DNA of 64,000 nt from Enterobacter dykesii (GTDB taxonomy: Bacteria; Pseudomonadota; Gammaproteobacteria; Enterobacterales; Enterobacteriaceae): assembly GCF_008364625.2 (NCBI RefSeq), contig NZ_CP126604.1:1054001-1118000 (forward strand), written 5' to 3'. The translations under genes were made by a program, and so were the position numbers. Below are positions 45,487-54,853 of this stretch, in pieces; the first letter of the stretch is position 1, and the number at the start of each line of letters is the position of its first letter. The notes under the pieces are model-generated. The model saw only the letters and a program-made list of their open reading frames with translations, was not told the origin of the DNA and made no database searches.

Positions 45487-45504
45487 GAGTGCTTACTCAC
45501 TCAT
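45485..45504. promoter_or_regulatory. RamR operator
   Basis: atgagtg, six bases, cactcat: an exact match to the RamR recognition palindrome (ATGAGTG-N6-CACTCAT) described in Salmonella. It overlaps the romA-ramA -10 element and lies in the ramR-romA divergent region. Confidence 0.95.
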
Positions 45505-45558
45505 AATCAAGTTTACCCCGCGCAAACTATCGGATGGGGCGCGTTTTCGGGTCTGGAT

Positions 45559-46662
45559 ATGAAAAAACCTCTCTTCATCTGCGTGGTGTTAATCATGATC
45601 ATAGCTTCAGCTGCGAGTTTACCGTTTGTTCTGAATGCCGGATTCGGCCAGCCACCGCAGGGTGAGCAGCTCACTGAAGTGGAGGCCTCTCCCCAGTATC
45701 GCGACGGGAAATTCCACAATACGCTGCCGACGCCGGGCTATAACGGCGACAAAAATATGCTGGTCGCGACGTGGGATTTTCTGACCAAAAAAACCGAAAA
45801 CGCGCGACCGGCCCAGCCGCTGCCGCTGGTGAAAACCGATCTTGCGAGCCTGCCGCTGGAGCAGGACACCCTGGTGTGGCTCGGCCACTCCTCGTGGTAC
45901 CTGCAGCTCGCGGGTAAACGCATCCTGATCGACCCGGTGCTCGGCAACTACGCCGCGCCGTTCTCGTTCCTCAATAAAGCCTTTGCCGGGGAGTACCCGT
46001 GGCGCGCTGAAAGCATGCCGGACATCGACCTGCTGATTATCTCGCACGATCACTACGATCATCTGGATTACGCCACCATCAGAGCGCTACTGCCGAAGGT
46101 AAAGCACGTGGTGACCCCGCTGGGCGTGGGATCCCATCTGCGCTACTGGGGGATGAAGCCTGAGATTATTGACGAACGCGACTGGAACCAGTCGGTACGC
46201 ATCAGCGATGAACTGACGGTGCATGTTCTGCCGGCGCGCCACTTCTCCGGACGCGGCATCAAGCGCGATCGGACGTTGTGGGGGAGCTTTATGTTCGTCA
46301 CGCCGGAGCAGAAGGTGTATTACAGCGGGGATTCCGGTTACGGCCCGCACTTTAAGGCCATCGGCGAACAGTTTGGCGAGGTGGATTTAGCCATCATGGA
46401 AAACGGCCAGTACGACCAGGACTGGAAGTACATTCACATGCTGCCGGAGGAAACGGCGCAGGCCTCGGCGGATCTCAACGCCAAAGCCGTGGTGCCGGGG
46501 CACAACGGACGCTTCGTGCTGGCGAAACACGCCTGGAACGATCCGCTGATCCAGCTGGCGCGCGCCAGCAAGGACAAAAATTATCGGCTGCTGACGCCGG
46601 AACTGGGTGAGCCCGTGCGGGTGAGTGACACCGCGCAAACCTTTCGTGCGTGGTGGGAATAA
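45559..46662 (+). CDS. romA: Metallo-beta-lactamase-fold protein RomA
   Basis: A 367-residue metallo-hydrolase of the NAPE-PLD/UlaG-like branch. An N-terminal hydrophobic anchor (about 5-27) precedes the zinc motif SHDHYDHLD (about 155-163) and later histidine/aspartate ligands (ARHFSGRG, YSGDSGY, PGHNGRF). First gene of the romA-ramA operon. romA overexpression in Enterobacter and Klebsiella was linked to reduced outer membrane porin, later attributed mainly to ramA. Enzymatic substrate unknown. Confidence 0.93.
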   Translation: MKKPLFICVVLIMIIASAASLPFVLNAGFGQPPQGEQLTEVEASPQYRDGKFHNTLPTPGYNGDKNMLVATWDFLTKKTENARPAQPLPLVKTDLASLPLEQDTLVWLGHSSWYLQLAGKRILIDPVLGNYAAPFSFLNKAFAGEYPWRAESMPDIDLLIISHDHYDHLDYATIRALLPKVKHVVTPLGVGSHLRYWGMKPEIIDERDWNQSVRISDELTVHVLPARHFSGRGIKRDRTLWGSFMFVTPEQKVYYSGDSGYGPHFKAIGEQFGEVDLAIMENGQYDQDWKYIHMLPEETAQASADLNAKAVVPGHNGRFVLAKHAWNDPLIQLARASKDKNYRLLTPELGEPVRVSDTAQTFRAWWE

Positions 46663-46694
46663 TGTTTAAGCGAGAAGCAGAGGGGGACAGCAGT

Positions 46695-47036
46695 ATGACC
46701 ATTTCCGCTCAAGTCATCGACACTATCGTCGAATGGATCGACGACAATCTACACCAGCCATTACGTATAGAAGAGATTGCCCGCCACGCGGGTTACTCGA
46801 AATGGCACCTGCAGCGGCTGTTTATGCAGTACAAAGGGGAGAGCCTGGGGCGCTATATCCGTGAACGCAAGCTGCTGCTGGCGGCGCGCGATCTGCGTGA
46901 ATCCGACGCCCGGGTGTACGACATCTGCCTGCGTTACGGGTTTGACTCGCAGCAGACGTTTACCCGTATCTTCACGCGTACGTTCAACCAGCCGCCTGGC
47001 GCGTACCGCAAGGAGAACCACAGTCGGACGCATTGA
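46695..47036 (+). CDS. ramA: AraC-type multidrug resistance activator RamA
   Basis: A 113-residue member of the MarA/SoxS/Rob group containing only the two helix-turn-helix motifs (about 10-105; EEIARHAGYSKWHLQRLF and DICLRYGFDSQQTFTRIF). It activates marbox genes such as acrAB-tolC and micF. The ATG at 46695 has an AGGGGGA ribosome site and gives the typical MTISAQVIDTIVEWID start; it follows romA by 32 bases. Regulation is through RamR at 45485-45504. Followed by a REP-type terminator. Confidence 0.96.
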   Translation: MTISAQVIDTIVEWIDDNLHQPLRIEEIARHAGYSKWHLQRLFMQYKGESLGRYIRERKLLLAARDLRESDARVYDICLRYGFDSQQTFTRIFTRTFNQPPGAYRKENHSRTH

Positions 47037-47050
47037 ACGCAAACCAAAAC

Positions 47051-47087
47051 AAGCCGGGTCAGGCGAAGCCGCCACCCGGCTTTTTTT
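47051..47087 (+). terminator. REP-like terminator after ramA
   Basis: Arms gccgggt (47053-47059) and acccggc (47074-47080) with gcgaagccgc core, seven T residues after. Same family as 408-435 and 16774-16801. It lies between convergent ramA and ybdJ. Confidence 0.87.
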
Positions 47088-47093
47088 ATGGGC

Positions 47094-47342
47094 TTACGAC
47101 GCCAGTGAAAACCAGCGTCGCCAGACGAAACGCAGCACGAAGAATTCGATGGCACCCAGCAGCAAAAACCACACGCAGAACAGAATGGTATAGAGCTGGT
47201 TCAGATCGACCATGTGAAAGGTCTGAACCAGCTTCTGCGCCAGCACCAGGCCCAGCGACGGCGCGGGTAACAGCAGGCAGGAGAGCAGGGCCAGCAATAA
47301 AATGCCGCCTGCCGTAAGCAGCGATTCTAACGGGTGTTTCAT
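47094..47342 (-). CDS. ybdJ: Inner membrane protein YbdJ (DUF1158)
   Basis: An 82-residue protein with two membrane segments (about 12-38 and 50-70), nearly the same as E. coli YbdJ. Function unknown. In E. coli ybdF, ybdJ and ybdK are consecutive; here ramR-romA-ramA lies on one side and an efflux block on the other. Confidence 0.94.
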   Translation of the reverse strand: MKHPLESLLTAGGILLLALLSCLLLPAPSLGLVLAQKLVQTFHMVDLNQLYTILFCVWFLLLGAIEFFVLRFVWRRWFSLAS

Positions 47343-47522
47343 CGTAATGTTAATCGTCAGTTAAAAATGTCATTGTCCGGCATCCCGGAACGTAAAGCAA
47401 TATAAACCCGCCCATCCGATTTCAGGAAAATAAACGCCGTTATCTGCGCGGTAATCGTAGAAATAAAATAATATTCTGCAGGCAATTAAATTAATATCGT
47501 GTTGTGTCAATAAATGTCTGCG

Positions 47523-47633
47523 TTAAGAAAATAATTTTACAAATGTATAAGTGCTATAACCAATTAACGTGGCAATAACAATGGCTGCGATAATGTATAA
47601 CGCCAGGCGACGCCCGCGATAAATACCAAACAT
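47523..47633 (-). CDS. 36-residue single-pass membrane peptide
   Basis: A short frame starting ATG at 47633 behind a near-ideal ribosome site (GAGGAGG, six bases away) and ending TAA at 47523-47525. It encodes MFGIYRGRRLALYIIAAIVI and sixteen more residues, with a basic N-terminus (Arg6, Arg8, Arg9) and one hydrophobic helix (about 10-25), so an N-in single-span topology. It is divergent from the P-type ATPase gene across about 200 AT-rich bases. Small transporter-linked peptides are known in enterics (for example MgtS, KdpF), but identity with any is not claimed. Confidence 0.72.
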   Translation of the reverse strand: MFGIYRGRRLALYIIAAIVIATLIGYSTYTFVKLFS

Positions 47634-47830
47634 GGATCCTCCTCGTTTAGATTTGGTTTAGAAATATTTTGTAAAAATTGGCTCATCAAAATAGTTTTAA
47701 GCAGTTTTGAATAACCGAGAAGTCATTATATTGCGGTAGATCAATTTTACCCGCAAGACTTTAAAATGAATTTATTTATGCCCGAAAGGAATTCAGGCTT
47801 CTTTTCACCGGATATTGAAGGAAAAATACG

Positions 47831-50539
47831 ATGACCGAGAAAAAATTATCCCCAAACGTGCCGCCTTCCGGCGGGCTGGCATATCAGCAGACCACAGAGC
47901 AGGTGCTTGCTCACATGAAGAGCCAGGCCAGTGGTCTGGACCGTGCAGAGGCGCAGGCGCGTCTGCAAAAACATGGCCCCAATGCGCTGCCGGAGAAAAA
48001 AGGCAAGCCTGCCTGGCTGCGTTTTTTGGCCCATTTTAATGATGTCCTGATTTATGTCCTGCTGGCCGCCGCCGTATTAACGGCAATCATGGGCCACTGG
48101 GTTGATACGCTGGTTATTCTGGGCGTGGCGGTAATCAATGCTTTAATTGGCCATATTCAGGAAAGCAACGCGGAAAAATCCCTGAAGAGTATTCGCAATA
48201 TGCTCTCCAGCGAGGCGCGCGTTATTCGTAACGGCAACCACGAAACGATACCCACAACTGAAATAGTCCCGGGCGATATTATTGTTTTACGCGCGGGAGA
48301 TCGTATTCCGGCGGATATGCGTTTAATTGAAGCGCATAATCTACGCGTGGAAGAGGCAATTCTGACCGGTGAATCCACCGTGGTGGATAAACACGTTAAT
48401 CCGCTGAGCGGTGAACTGCCGCTGGGCGACCGCACCAATATGGCCTTCTCCGGGACGACCGTAAGCGCGGGCGGCGGCGTCGGCGTGGTCACTGCCACCG
48501 GTCAGGATACGGAACTCGGCCATATTAACCAGATGATGGCGGGCATCGAAAAGCACCGCACGCCGCTGCTGGTGCAGATGGACAAGCTGGGTAAAGCGAT
48601 CTTCGCCATTATCCTGGCGATGATGGCCGCGCTGTTTGTCTTCAGCCTGGCGTTCCGCGAGATCCCGATGGGCGAGCTGCTGCTCTCCCTGATTAGCCTG
48701 GCGGTGGCCTCCGTGCCGGAAGGTTTGCCGGCGATTATCTCCATCATACTCTCCCTGGGCGTGCAGGCGATGGCGCGCAAGCGGGCGATTATTCGCAAGC
48801 TGCCTACGGTTGAAACCCTGGGCGCGATGACCGTGGTCTGCTCGGATAAAACCGGCACCCTGACCATGAACGAGATGACGGTTAAAGCCATCATCACCGC
48901 CGACGCCTGCTACCGCGTGGACGGCAACAGCTACGAGCCGGTGGGCAACCTCTACCTGGAAGGCAGCGACGAGCCGGTCCACATCCAGCCGGGCACCGTG
49001 CTGGAGCAGTACCTGCGCACCATCGACCTGTGTAACGACAGCCAGCTGATTCAGGACGAGCACGGCCTGTGGGGCATCACCGGTGGCCCGACTGAGGGCG
49101 CACTGAAGGTGCTGGCGGCGAAGGCCAGCCTTGAGCCGGTCTTGACCACGCTGGTTAACAAGATCCCGTTCGACTCGCAGTACAAGTACATGAGCACCCA
49201 CTACCAGATTGGCGGTGAGGAGCAGATCCTGATCACCGGCGCGCCGGACGTCATTTTCGCTCTGTGCGCCGAGCAGCAGACCCGCAACGGTGCGGAAGCC
49301 TTCAACCGCGCGTACTGGGAAAGCGAGATGGAGCGCTATGCGCGTCAGGGGCTGCGCATGGTCGCCGCGGCGTTTAAACCGGCGAACGGTGAGCAGGAAC
49401 TGACGCACGACGACCTGAGCCACGGCCTGATCTTCCTCGGTATCGCCGGGATGATGGATCCGCCGCGTCCGGAAGCCATTGACGCGATTAACGCCTGCCA
49501 GCAGGCGGGGATCCGCGTGAAGATGATCACCGGGGATCACCCGCAGACGGCGATGAGCATCGGCCAGATGCTGGGGATCACCAACAGCGAGCAGGCCATC
49601 ACCGGCTACGAGCTGGAGAAGATGGACGACGCCGCGCTGGCGGAAGCGGCGGTGAAGTATGACATCTTCGCCCGTACCAGCCCGGAGCATAAGCTGCGCC
49701 TGGTGAAAGCGCTGCAGGACAAAGGCGAAATCGTCGGCATGACCGGTGACGGCGTGAACGATGCCCCGGCGCTGCGTCAGGCTGACGTCGGCATCGCGAT
49801 GGGCATCAAGGGCACGGAAGTGACCAAAGAGGCGGCGGACATGGTCCTGACGGACGATAACTTCGCCACCATTGCCAGCGCGGTGAAAGAGGGGCGTCGC
49901 GTTTACGACAACCTGAAGAAGACCATCCTGTTCATCATGCCGACCAACCTCGCGCAGGGGCTGCTGATTGTGATTGCGCTGCTGGCGGGGAACATCATTC
50001 CGCTGACGCCGGTGCTGATCCTGTGGATGAACATGGCCACCTCCGCCACGCTCTCCTTCGGCCTGGCCTTCGAAGCCGCCGAGCGCAATATCATGCGCCG
50101 TCCGCCGCGTCAGACCGGGCAGCACGTGATGGACGCCTACGCCGTGTGGCGCGTGGCCTTCGTCGGCACCATGATTGCCATCGCCGCCTTTGCGCTGGAA
50201 GCCTGGCTGGCCCCGCGCGGCCACAGCGCGGAGTTCATCCGCACCGTGCTGCTGCAGATGCTGGTCTGCGCCCAGTGGGTGTACATGATTAACTGCCGCA
50301 ACACCGAAGGGTTCTCCCTGAACCGCGGCCTGCTGGCGAACAAAGGGATCTGGCTGGTGACGGGCGTGCTGTTCCTGCTCCAGGCGGCGATTATCTACCT
50401 GCCGTTTATGCAGATGTTGTTCGGCACCGAAGCCCTGCCGCTGCGCTACTGGTTTGTGACTCTGGCGGTGGCGGGCGTGATGTTCTTCGTCGTCGAAATC
50501 GAGAAGCGACTGACCCGCAGGTTCCGTAAGTCTGCATAA
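47831..50539 (+). CDS. P2-type cation-transporting ATPase
   Basis: A 902-residue P-type ATPase. In order: cation ATPase N-domain (about 20-85), actuator domain with TGES (about 181), the M4 motif SVPEGLP (about 297) typical of SERCA/PMR1-like pumps, the phosphorylation site CSDKTGT with Asp339, and MTGDGVNDAP (about 637) in the P-domain, then the C-terminal membrane domain. The PEGLP motif excludes heavy-metal (CPx) and Kdp types, and suggests Ca2+, Mn2+ or Na+. It is not E. coli MgtA. The gene lies in a block inserted between ybdJ and ybdK and is followed by a double palindromic repeat. Confidence 0.88.
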   Translation: MTEKKLSPNVPPSGGLAYQQTTEQVLAHMKSQASGLDRAEAQARLQKHGPNALPEKKGKPAWLRFLAHFNDVLIYVLLAAAVLTAIMGHWVDTLVILGVAVINALIGHIQESNAEKSLKSIRNMLSSEARVIRNGNHETIPTTEIVPGDIIVLRAGDRIPADMRLIEAHNLRVEEAILTGESTVVDKHVNPLSGELPLGDRTNMAFSGTTVSAGGGVGVVTATGQDTELGHINQMMAGIEKHRTPLLVQMDKLGKAIFAIILAMMAALFVFSLAFREIPMGELLLSLISLAVASVPEGLPAIISIILSLGVQAMARKRAIIRKLPTVETLGAMTVVCSDKTGTLTMNEMTVKAIITADACYRVDGNSYEPVGNLYLEGSDEPVHIQPGTVLEQYLRTIDLCNDSQLIQDEHGLWGITGGPTEGALKVLAAKASLEPVLTTLVNKIPFDSQYKYMSTHYQIGGEEQILITGAPDVIFALCAEQQTRNGAEAFNRAYWESEMERYARQGLRMVAAAFKPANGEQELTHDDLSHGLIFLGIAGMMDPPRPEAIDAINACQQAGIRVKMITGDHPQTAMSIGQMLGITNSEQAITGYELEKMDDAALAEAAVKYDIFARTSPEHKLRLVKALQDKGEIVGMTGDGVNDAPALRQADVGIAMGIKGTEVTKEAADMVLTDDNFATIASAVKEGRRVYDNLKKTILFIMPTNLAQGLLIVIALLAGNIIPLTPVLILWMNMATSATLSFGLAFEAAERNIMRRPPRQTGQHVMDAYAVWRVAFVGTMIAIAAFALEAWLAPRGHSAEFIRTVLLQMLVCAQWVYMINCRNTEGFSLNRGLLANKGIWLVTGVLFLLQAAIIYLPFMQMLFGTEALPLRYWFVTLAVAGVMFFVVEIEKRLTRRFRKSA

Positions 50540-50544
50540 CCTTT

Positions 50545-50625
50545 TGCCCTCACCCTAACCCTCTCCCACGGGGAGAGGGGACTGTGACCTCCCTCTCCCT
50601 GTGGGAGAGGGCCGGGGTGAGGGCA
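50545..50625. repeat. Inverted pair of the 35-bp palindromic repeat (copies 4 and 5)
   Basis: Copy 4 (50545-50579) runs forward and copy 5 (50591-50625) is reversed, with about eleven bases between. The pair forms one large hairpin from ttgccctcacc at 50544 to ggtgagggcaa at 50626. It lies between the ATPase stop and the RND adaptor start, in the style of a BIME, and may halt or stabilise the ATPase transcript. Confidence 0.87.
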
Positions 50626-50644
50626 ACAACCCTGAGGTACTCCC

Positions 50645-51709
50645 ATGAAGCTCCCACTCCTGTTCGCACTTCTCGCCTGTACCCTGCAACCCGTATTCGC
50701 TGCCGCCATTCCCGTTCGCGTCGCCACCGTGGAGCAGACCGCCCACGCCTCCGAGCGCCAGATCCCGGGCCGCATCGAAGCTATCCACACCGTTGAGCTG
50801 CGCGCACGTACGGAAGGCGTCATCACCAAAATCAACTTTCGCGACGGGCAGTACGTGAAGAAAGGCGACGTGCTGTTTGAGCTCGACGACGCCGAGCCGC
50901 GCGCCGCCCTGCGGCTGGCGCAGGCCGAAGTGAGAAGCGCCGAAGCCACGCTGCGCCAGGCACAGCAGCAGCTTTCCCGCTTTGAAAGCCTGGGCAGCAG
51001 CAACGCCATCAGCCGTCACGACGTGGACAACGCCCGCATGCAAAGGGACGTGGCGAGCGCCGCGCTGGAGCAGGCCAAAGCCCGGCTCGAAACCCGTAAT
51101 GTCACCCTGAACTACACCCGCATCACCTCGCCGATTGACGGTCGCGTAGGACACAGCCGGTTCCACGTCGGCAGCCTGGTCAACCCTGCCAGCGGCGTGC
51201 TGGTGGAGGTCGTACAGCTTGACCCCATCCGCATCGCTTTTGCGCTGGAAGAGGGTGCGTTTGCCACCAAAGCCGGACAGCATGCGGATATCATCGCCAT
51301 GAAGCAGGCCTGGCAGGCGTTCATTGACAGCAACGGCCAGCGCGTCAGCGGAGAGCTTACCTCGGTGGACAACCGCATCGATCCGCGCACCGCCAGCGTG
51401 ATGCTGCGCGCCGAGTTCGCCAATCCGCGCCATCAGCTCCTGCCCGGGGGCAACGTGAATGTCATTCTGCGCCCTGCCAGCGAGCAGCCCGCGCTAACTC
51501 TGCCTGTCGCCGCGGTCCAGCAGAACGGCGACGGGTTCTTTGCCTGGGTGGTTAACGCCGACGGCAAGGCAGAAATGCGCCCGCTCAAGATCGACGGACA
51601 GATCGGACAGCAGTTCCGGATTACCTCCGGGGTGAAGAACGGTGAGCGAGCAATCACTGACGGCGCGCAGCGCGTGCAGCCGGGCGCTGCCGTCCAGATA
51701 CTGAATTAA
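50645..51709 (+). CDS. RND efflux periplasmic adaptor (HlyD/AcrA family)
   Basis: A 354-residue membrane fusion protein. Signal region to about 22 (cleavage after VFA is likely; LLAC at 9-12 could serve as an imperfect lipobox), lipoyl half-motifs around ELRARTEGVITKINFRDGQ (about 52-70) and SPIDGRVGHSRFHVGSLV (about 162-179), a helical hairpin between them and a C-terminal beta barrel. It would bridge the RND pump to an outer membrane channel, presumably TolC, because none is encoded here. Nine bases separate it from the pump gene. Confidence 0.92.
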   Translation: MKLPLLFALLACTLQPVFAAAIPVRVATVEQTAHASERQIPGRIEAIHTVELRARTEGVITKINFRDGQYVKKGDVLFELDDAEPRAALRLAQAEVRSAEATLRQAQQQLSRFESLGSSNAISRHDVDNARMQRDVASAALEQAKARLETRNVTLNYTRITSPIDGRVGHSRFHVGSLVNPASGVLVEVVQLDPIRIAFALEEGAFATKAGQHADIIAMKQAWQAFIDSNGQRVSGELTSVDNRIDPRTASVMLRAEFANPRHQLLPGGNVNVILRPASEQPALTLPVAAVQQNGDGFFAWVVNADGKAEMRPLKIDGQIGQQFRITSGVKNGERAITDGAQRVQPGAAVQILN

Positions 51710-51718
51710 GGAGCCATC

Positions 51719-54700
51719 ATGCTGACGTTTTTCATCAAACGCCCGCGCTTCGCGATGGTGATTGCGCTGGTCATTACCCTGCTGGGGGCCATCGCGCTGA
51801 GGATTATCCCGGTGGAGCAATATCCGCAGATTACGCCGCCGGTGGTGAATGTTTCTGCCAGCTGGCCGGGCGCCAGTTCGGCCGACGTGGCGGAGGCCAT
51901 CGCCACGCCGCTGGAGACCCAGCTGAACGGCGTGGATCACATGCTCTACATGGAGTCCACCAGCTCGGATGAAGGCTCGTACAGCCTGAACATCACCTTC
52001 GCGGCGGGCACCGATCCGGACCTCGCCGCCATCGACGTGCAGAACCGCGTGGCGCAGGCCGTGGCGCAGCTGCCGACCGAGGCGCAGCAAAACGGCGTGC
52101 AGGTGCGCAAGCGTGCCACCAACCTGATGATGGGGGTAAGTCTTTACTCACCGGACAACACCCACACGCCGCTGTTTGTGAGCAACTATGCCAGCACCCA
52201 GGTGCGCGAGGCGCTGTCCCGCCTGCCGGGCGTCGGGCAGGTTCAGATGTTTGGCGCGCGCGACTACAGCATGCGCATCTGGCTGCGTCCGGACCGCATG
52301 AACGCCCTGAACGTCACCACCGACGACGTGGCGCAGGCGCTGCGCGAGCAGAACGTGCAGGGGGCGGCAGGCCAGGTCGGCACGCCGCCGGTGTTTAACG
52401 GCCAGCAGCAGACCCTGACCATCAACGGGCTGGGGCGCTTAAGCCAGGCCGAAGACTTTGCCGACATCATCATCCGCGCGGGCGAGATGGGCCAGCTGGT
52501 GCGCCTGAAGGACGTCGCCACCATCGAGCTCGGCTCGCGCAGCTACAGCTCCGGCGCGCAGCTGAACGGGCACGATTCCGCCTATCTCGGCATCTACCCG
52601 ACGCCGTCCGCCAACGCCCTGCGCGTGGCCGACGCGGTGCGCGCGGAGCTGGATCGCCTCTCGACGCGCTTCCCGGACGACCTGGTCTACGAGGTAAAAT
52701 TCGACACTACCTCATTTGTTGCGGCCACGATTAAAGAGATCGGCGTCTCGCTGGCGCTGACGATGCTGGCGGTGGTGGTCGTAGTGTCCCTGTTCCTGCA
52801 AAGCTGGCGCGCGACGCTGATTGTCGCGCTCGCCATTCCGGTATCCCTGGTGGGCACCTTCGCGGTGCTCTACACGCTGGGCTACTCCGCCAACACGCTC
52901 AGCCTGTTCGCCATTATTCTGGCGCTGACCATGGTGGTGGACGATGCCATCGTGGTGGTGGAGAGCGTTGAAACGCTGATGGCGGAAGGGCAGAGCCGCA
53001 CGGCGGCGACCGCGCTGGCCCTGCGCCAGATCGCCGGTCCGGTCATTGCCACGACGCTGGTGCTGCTGGCGGTGTTTGTGCCGGTGGCGCTCCTGCCGGG
53101 GATTGTCGGCGAGCTGTACCGCCAGTTTGCGGTGACGCTTTCCACTGCGGTGACGCTCTCAAGCCTGGTGGCGCTGACCCTGACACCTGCCCTGTGCGCG
53201 ATGCTGCTGCGTCCGCGCCCGGCGCAGCCCGCGGCGATTTTCCGTGGGTTCAACCGGGGGCTGGAGGCCACGCGTGGCGTCTACACCCGCATCGTGACTA
53301 TGTTCAACCTTCGCCCGTGGCTGGCGCTGCTGGTCACCGCAGGCGCGGCGGCCGTGGTGGCGTTCAGCTTTACGTCGATGCCTAAAGGCTTCCTGCCGCA
53401 GGAGGATCAGGGCTACTTCTTTGCCAGCGTTCAGCTGCCGGAGGCGGCCTCGCTGGAGCGCACCGAAGCGGTGATGACCACGGCACGCGAACTCATCGCT
53501 AAAAATCCGGCGGTGGAGGACGTGATTCAGGTCTCCGGGTTTAACATTCTCAACGGCACCAGCGCCTCCAACGGCGGGTTTATCTCCATCATGCTGAAGG
53601 ACTGGAGCGAGCGTCCGCCGCTGGATGAGGTGATGGGCACCCTGCAGCGCCAGCTGCTGGCCCTGCCGGAAGCGACCATCATGACGTTCGCGCCGCCGAC
53701 GCTGCCGGGGCTGGGCAACGCCTCCGGCTTCGACCTGCGCATCCAGGCGCAGGCGGGGCAGAGCCCGGCGGAGCTGGAGCGTGTGACGCGTGAGGTGCTG
53801 GCGAAAGCCAACCAGCACCCGCAGCTGAGCCGCGTGTTCACCACCTGGAGCAGCAACGTGCCGCAGCTGACGCTGACCGTTGACCGCGAGAGCGCCGCGC
53901 GTCTCGACGTGCCGGTGTCGCGCATCTTCAGCAGCCTGCAGACCGCCTTTGGCGGCACGCGCGCCGGGGATTTCAGCGTCAACAACCGCGTCTACCACGT
54001 GGTGATGCAGAACGAGATGCAGTGGCGCGAGCGCGCCGGGCAAATCAGCGAGCTGTTCGTGCGCAGCAACAGCGGCGAGCGGGTGCGCCTGAGCAATCTC
54101 GTCACCATTACGCCGAGCGTCGGCGCGCCGTTCCTGCAGCAGTACAACCAGTTCCCGTCGGTGTCGGTGAGCGGCTCGGCGGCGGAAGGGGTGAGCAGCA
54201 GCACCGCGATGGCGGCGATGGCCGAGATCCTGGCGGAGAATTTGCCTGCCGGGTACGACTACGCCTGGAGCGGCATGTCGTATCAGGAGCAGCAGACCGG
54301 CAATCAGGCGATATGGATCGTGCTGGCGGCGGTGGTGATGGCGTGGCTGTTCCTCGTCGCCCAGTACGAGAGCTGGACGCTCCCGGCGAGCGTGATGCTC
54401 TCGGTGCTGTTCGCCATCGGCGGAGCGCTGGTCTGGCTGTGGATGGCGGGCTACGCCAACGACGTGTACGTGCAGATTGGTCTGGTGCTATTGATAGCCC
54501 TTGCCGCCAAGAACGCAATTCTTATCGTGGAATTCGCCCGCGCGCGGCGCATGGACGGGATGGCGATTGTCGATGCCGCGCGGGAAGGGGCCTCGCGCCG
54601 TTTCCGCGCGGTGATGATGACCGCCGTGTCGTTCATTATCGGCGTCCTGCCGATGATGCTGGCGACCGGGGCGGGTGCCCAGAGCCGCCGCATTATCGGC

Positions 54701-54853
54701 ACCACGGTCTTCAGCGGCATGCTGGTGGCGACCGTCGTGGGGATCCTCTTTATCCCGGCGCTGTTCGTACTGTTTCAGCGCCTGCGCGAGTGGGGCCACG
54801 GCCTTACGGACTCGTCGCCCACAGCTCGCAGTGCTTCTGAACCAGAGAAATAA
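51719..54853 (+). CDS. RND multidrug efflux pump, HAE1 family
   Basis: A 1044-residue inner membrane pump of the AcrB/HAE1 type with 12 membrane segments. Proton-relay residues Asp408-Asp409 in [12 protein letters not shown] and the Lys in [13 protein letters not shown] (about 925) are present. By memory it is neither AcrB nor OqxB. Substrates are unknown; the class exports amphiphilic drugs. The last 50 bases (54804-54853) overlap the 3' end of ybdK on the other strand, so the terminal 16 residues are encoded by the reverse of ybdK. Confidence 0.93.
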   Translation: MLTFFIKRPRFAMVIALVITLLGAIALRIIPVEQYPQITPPVVNVSASWPGASSADVAEAIATPLETQLNGVDHMLYMESTSSDEGSYSLNITFAAGTDPDLAAIDVQNRVAQAVAQLPTEAQQNGVQVRKRATNLMMGVSLYSPDNTHTPLFVSNYASTQVREALSRLPGVGQVQMFGARDYSMRIWLRPDRMNALNVTTDDVAQALREQNVQGAAGQVGTPPVFNGQQQTLTINGLGRLSQAEDFADIIIRAGEMGQLVRLKDVATIELGSRSYSSGAQLNGHDSAYLGIYPTPSANALRVADAVRAELDRLSTRFPDDLVYEVKFDTTSFVAATIKEIGVSLALTMLAVVVVVSLFLQSWRATLIVALAIPVSLVGTFAVLYTLGYSANTLSLFAIILALTMVVDDAIVVVESVETLMAEGQSRTAATALALRQIAGPVIATTLVLLAVFVPVALLPGIVGELYRQFAVTLSTAVTLSSLVALTLTPALCAMLLRPRPAQPAAIFRGFNRGLEATRGVYTRIVTMFNLRPWLALLVTAGAAAVVAFSFTSMPKGFLPQEDQGYFFASVQLPEAASLERTEAVMTTARELIAKNPAVEDVIQVSGFNILNGTSASNGGFISIMLKDWSERPPLDEVMGTLQRQLLALPEATIMTFAPPTLPGLGNASGFDLRIQAQAGQSPAELERVTREVLAKANQHPQLSRVFTTWSSNVPQLTLTVDRESAARLDVPVSRIFSSLQTAFGGTRAGDFSVNNRVYHVVMQNEMQWRERAGQISELFVRSNSGERVRLSNLVTITPSVGAPFLQQYNQFPSVSVSGSAAEGVSSSTAMAAMAEILAENLPAGYDYAWSGMSYQEQQTGNQAIWIVLAAVVMAWLFLVAQYESWTLPASVMLSVLFAIGGALVWLWMAGYANDVYVQIGLVLLIALAAKNAILIVEFARARRMDGMAIVDAAREGASRRFRAVMMTAVSFIIGVLPMMLATGAGAQSRRIIGTTVFSGMLVATVVGILFIPALFVLFQRLREWGHGLTDSSPTARSASEPEK

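Noticed and set aside
48341-50224. 627-codon minus-strand open frame
   Set aside because: It lies entirely antisense to the P-type ATPase in high-GC codons and has low-complexity His/Arg/Gln content.
50545-50625. CRISPR-like array from repeated units
   Set aside because: Only two inverted copies with an 11-base gap; the unit is a palindromic dispersed repeat.
53159-54043. 294-codon minus-strand frame inside the RND pump gene
   Set aside because: Antisense shadow of a well-supported 1044-residue pump.
51719-54853. Identity as AcrB or OqxB
   Set aside because: From memory the sequence differs from both at the N-terminus and in many core segments, so no symbol was given.
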